A stretch of DNA of 61,121 bases from Alistipes sp. (GTDB lineage: Bacteria > Bacteroidota > Bacteroidia > Bacteroidales > Rikenellaceae): NCBI GenBank assembly GCA_020026395.1, contig JAHHQM010000010.1:1-61121 (forward strand). The letters run 5' to 3'. The position numbers were made by a program, and so were the translations under genes. Under the pieces are notes generated by a model, which was not told the DNA's origin, ran no database searches, and saw only the letters and a list, made by a program, of their open reading frames with translations. Below are positions 59,166 through 61,121 of this stretch, in pieces; position 1 is the stretch's first letter, and the number at the start of each line of letters is the position of its first letter.

Positions 59166-60629
59166 TTAGAAACTGAAGTTCATTCCGACCGAGAATACAT
59201 TGGCGTGCAACGAGTAGTTACCCGTGAATACCGAGGTCGGTTGCTCGGGATTGGGATTCTTGTAGTCGTAGATGGGATAAGAACCCGTACGCTCGGGGTC
59301 ACACGAAGTGACGTAAGCGTAAGCCACGTCGATCGACATGCCTTTCGTGGGACGGAGGCTGAAACCGGTTGTGTAGGTCAGCTTGGCCATCGAGGGGGTC
59401 TCGGGGTTGAGATAGTCGCTGCTGACAGGGCTCTCATCCACATAAGCACCCAGACGAACCGTCAGAAGCTTGCTGGGGGTGTACTGAGCACCGACACGGT
59501 AAGCAACCGTATTCGAGTAGTTCTTCACCGAGTAGATCGGGGCGATACCCAGCTCGGGCTCGTTGAAGGTCACGGTCAGATCCTTGTAGGCTGACCAACC
59601 AACCCACTGAAGATCAGCTGCCAGCTCCCATTTGGAGTTGGGGCGGAACGAAATACCCCAGGTTACGTTCGTCGGCAGGGGAAGTTCCGTGCGGAATGTA
59701 CCTTTGTCCATTGCGGGCAGTACCTTCGAGATGGGATTATTAGGCATTTTTTCGAGCATGGCCACATAATTGGCGATCTTCTGATTACCGAAACGCATGG
59801 CGGCCGTACCGCGATCCACCTTCATGTTCATGCGCGAACGCCACGTCATACCGACCGACCAACGGTCGTTGATGTCGTAGTAGATACCGGCATTGACACC
59901 TACGGCCACATTGGCATCGCCCTGCAACTTGGCCGATACGATGGCGATATCGTTGTACTCGGTTTCAAATTCCTGGGCAATCTGCTCGGCCGGACCTGCC
60001 ATGGGGTGGCCTGCGGGCAGATTCTCCGATGCATATTTGCGGATCATGCCTGCAACCATCTTGTTGCCTTGGCCGACGGGCATCAGGGCACGCGACAAAT
60101 CGAAGTTACCCCAGGTGATCGTTGCACCCACACCGATCGAAAGTTTGTCGGTGATTTTGAATGCCACGGTGGGCTGTACGGTGTAAGAAGCCAGGTTAAT
60201 CTCCTGTACGAGGTGTGCCCCCGTCCAGTTGTCGCCCCACTTCATTGCCGAACCGTCGGGTACGTAGAAACCCAAACCAATTGCCCAGCGATCCGAGGGT
60301 TTGTAGTTGAAATATGCGTGAACGGGGGTTGAAAGTCCGTTATCCGACTTTTGGAGTTCGCCGCTTTTGTATCCATTTTCCATAGTGGGGTTGTGGCGAA
60401 AACGAACCGAAGAGAGAATGCCGGTGAAGCCGACCGAAATGTCAAATTTGGATTTCTGAAACACGGAGGCGGCAGGGTTGAAGAAGATCGATTCGGAGTT
60501 CAGTTTCATGGCTGTTCCGACGTGACCCATGGCCGTCTGTTTGGCCGACATGTTGTTCACCTGGTAACCTTCGGCGAAGGCGCCCGTCGTGAGACACAAG
60601 GCGGCTAAAGAGAGCAGAATTTTCTTCAT
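59166..60629 (-). CDS. OmpP1/FadL/TodX family outer membrane transporter
   Basis: The 487-residue protein has a signal peptide (MKKILLSLAALCLTTGAFA) and begins the mature part with the family hallmark EGYQVNNMSAKQTAMGHVGTAMKLNSESIFFNPAA, the NPA plug motif. It ends in a beta strand with terminal Phe (ANVFSVGMNFSF), as outer membrane barrels do. FadL proteins admit long-chain fatty acids or other hydrophobic compounds. It is monocistronic, with a good promoter and its own terminator. Confidence 0.93.
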   Translation of the reverse strand: MKKILLSLAALCLTTGAFAEGYQVNNMSAKQTAMGHVGTAMKLNSESIFFNPAASVFQKSKFDISVGFTGILSSVRFRHNPTMENGYKSGELQKSDNGLSTPVHAYFNYKPSDRWAIGLGFYVPDGSAMKWGDNWTGAHLVQEINLASYTVQPTVAFKITDKLSIGVGATITWGNFDLSRALMPVGQGNKMVAGMIRKYASENLPAGHPMAGPAEQIAQEFETEYNDIAIVSAKLQGDANVAVGVNAGIYYDINDRWSVGMTWRSRMNMKVDRGTAAMRFGNQKIANYVAMLEKMPNNPISKVLPAMDKGTFRTELPLPTNVTWGISFRPNSKWELAADLQWVGWSAYKDLTVTFNEPELGIAPIYSVKNYSNTVAYRVGAQYTPSKLLTVRLGAYVDESPVSSDYLNPETPSMAKLTYTTGFSLRPTKGMSIDVAYAYVTSCDPERTGSYPIYDYKNPNPEQPTSVFTGNYSLHANVFSVGMNFSF

Positions 60630-60683
60630 AAGAATTGGTTTAGTTAGACATTGTTCGTCCCGTCGGGAACGAAAAATCGGGGG

Positions 60684-60715
60684 CAAATGTAGGCCTTATA
60701 GTTCGAAGACCCAAA
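60684..60715 (-). promoter_or_regulatory. Promoter of the FadL-family gene
   Basis: Minus-strand TACATTTG (60684-60691) with TTTG at 60712-60715, 20 bp upstream. Confidence 0.7.
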
Positions 60716-60973
60716 TTTTTTGGTCTGTTTTTCTTGAAAATTCAACCAATAGGCAGAACATTGGACTAAATGTCCTTTTTTAGAAATTTTTGGTTTTAAA
60801 TGGGATATAATACGGCTAATGGTGGTTTAAGTCGTTGGATGATAGTAGTTTAATGGTTTGTTCCAAAGTGCGGTTTTTGGAATTTTTGGCGGGTGGGTCG
60901 GTTTCGTTGTTTTTCGAAACGAAACCGCCTGCGCGAAAAAACAGGGGCGAAAACCGAAAAATAAGACCAAGAT
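60716..60973. other. Non-coding stretch between porin and tRNA-Ser promoters
   Basis: About 260 bp without a gene. It contains a 10-bp stem, cggtttcgtt / aacgaaaccg (60899-60927, nine-base loop), that lacks a T run. Confidence 0.5.
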
Positions 60974-61004
60974 TTGGCAAATTGAAAAATCCATACTACT
61001 TTTG
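60974..61004 (+). promoter_or_regulatory. Promoter of tRNA-Ser
   Basis: TTG at 60974-60976 and TACTTTTG at 60997-61004, 20 bp apart, immediately before the tRNA. Confidence 0.72.
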
Positions 61005-61009
61005 TTCCC

Positions 61010-61094
61010 GGAAAGATGGCAGAGTGGTCGATTGCGGCGGTCTTGAAAACCGTTGAGCTGCGAGGCTCCGGGGGTTCGAATCCCTCTCTTTCCG
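61010..61094 (+). tRNA. tRNA-Ser (TGA)
   Basis: An 85-nt class II tRNA with the long variable arm, anticodon TGA in loop CTTGAAA, and G73 as discriminator. CCA is not encoded. Confidence 0.94.
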
Positions 61095-61121
61095 CAAGGA
61101 GCAGAACGGAAGCATTCAGAA

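Noticed and set aside
1..61121. CRISPR arrays, insertion sequences, prophage genes or attachment sites
   Set aside because: No regularly spaced repeats, transposase or integrase motifs, or phage structural genes were seen, and no tRNA gene has a disrupted 3' duplicate next to it.

Overview
The window comes from a Bacteroidota (Bacteroidales) chromosome of moderately high GC, most like Alistipes/Rikenellaceae. Four things point there: a recurring TAnnTTTG -7 promoter box, often with a TTG/TTTG -33 box 19-20 bp upstream; starts without Shine-Dalgarno sequences; the fused LpxC-FabZ lipid A enzyme; and phylum-typical families (DUF4271, DUF4290, DUF3467, RsmE-type neighbours, a FadL/OmpP1 porin). 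It is mostly core chromosome. No insertion sequence, prophage, CRISPR array or integrase was seen. The genus assignment is inference.

Layout. 1-3.4 kb: 3' part of rpoC. 3.5-5.0 kb (-): recF and a DciA-like DUF721 gene. 5.1-9.8 kb (+): a TPR membrane protein, ribH, lnt, folC. 9.8-14.2 kb (-): two tandem M3 peptidases, one cytosolic and one lipoprotein. 14.3-16.2 kb (+): rsmE and a split chromate transporter pair. 16.2-18.9 kb (-): an rRNA methyltransferase and a U32 family protein. 19.0-20.6 kb (+): serS and a 2[4Fe-4S] ferredoxin. 20.7-22.1 kb (-): an Mrr-type restriction enzyme and a stand-alone copy of its winged-helix domain. Then come an initiator tRNA and a five-gene heterodisulfide-reductase-like (Hdr/Qmo/Dsr-like) operon (22.4-27.4 kb, -). 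27.5-31.6 kb (-): folA, thyA, lpxH, a thioredoxin-fold lipoprotein without its cysteine pair, and a DUF4290 gene. 31.9-33.0 kb (+): a broken sigma-54 activator. 33.2-42.0 kb (-): an eleven-gene run, from the LysE gene at its 5' end through cmk, ispH, an unknown gene, an S41 protease, a histidine kinase, DUF4271, hemD, rnpA and yidD to the phosphatase gph. 42-44.6 kb: mostly non-coding, with a DUF3467 gene, an orphan terminator and a promoter-driven structured RNA candidate. 44.6-49.2 kb: glucokinase, polyprenyl synthase, a TrhP-like U32 protein and two unknown genes. 49.2-52.4 kb: a TonB-like protein diverging from lpxC-fabZ and lpxA. 52.4-57.5 kb (+): the rimP-nusA-infB operon with a long leader. 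57.6-61.1 kb: a CoA-transferase, tRNA-Arg, a FadL-family porin and tRNA-Ser.

Functional themes. Several genes build the envelope: lpxC-fabZ, lpxA, lpxH, lnt, yidD, the S41 protease and the porin. Others serve the core information pathways (rpoC, rimP, nusA, infB, serS, rnpA, rsmE and three tRNAs), one-carbon/folate metabolism (folC, folA, thyA) and isoprenoid synthesis (ispH, polyprenyl synthase). The least conventional parts are the Hdr-like redox operon, the Mrr/Mrr-N pair, the degraded sigma-54 regulator and the non-coding interval at 42-44.6 kb. Long open frames antisense to rpoC, the M3 genes, the S41 gene and infB are shadows of the biased GC codon usage and are left out.
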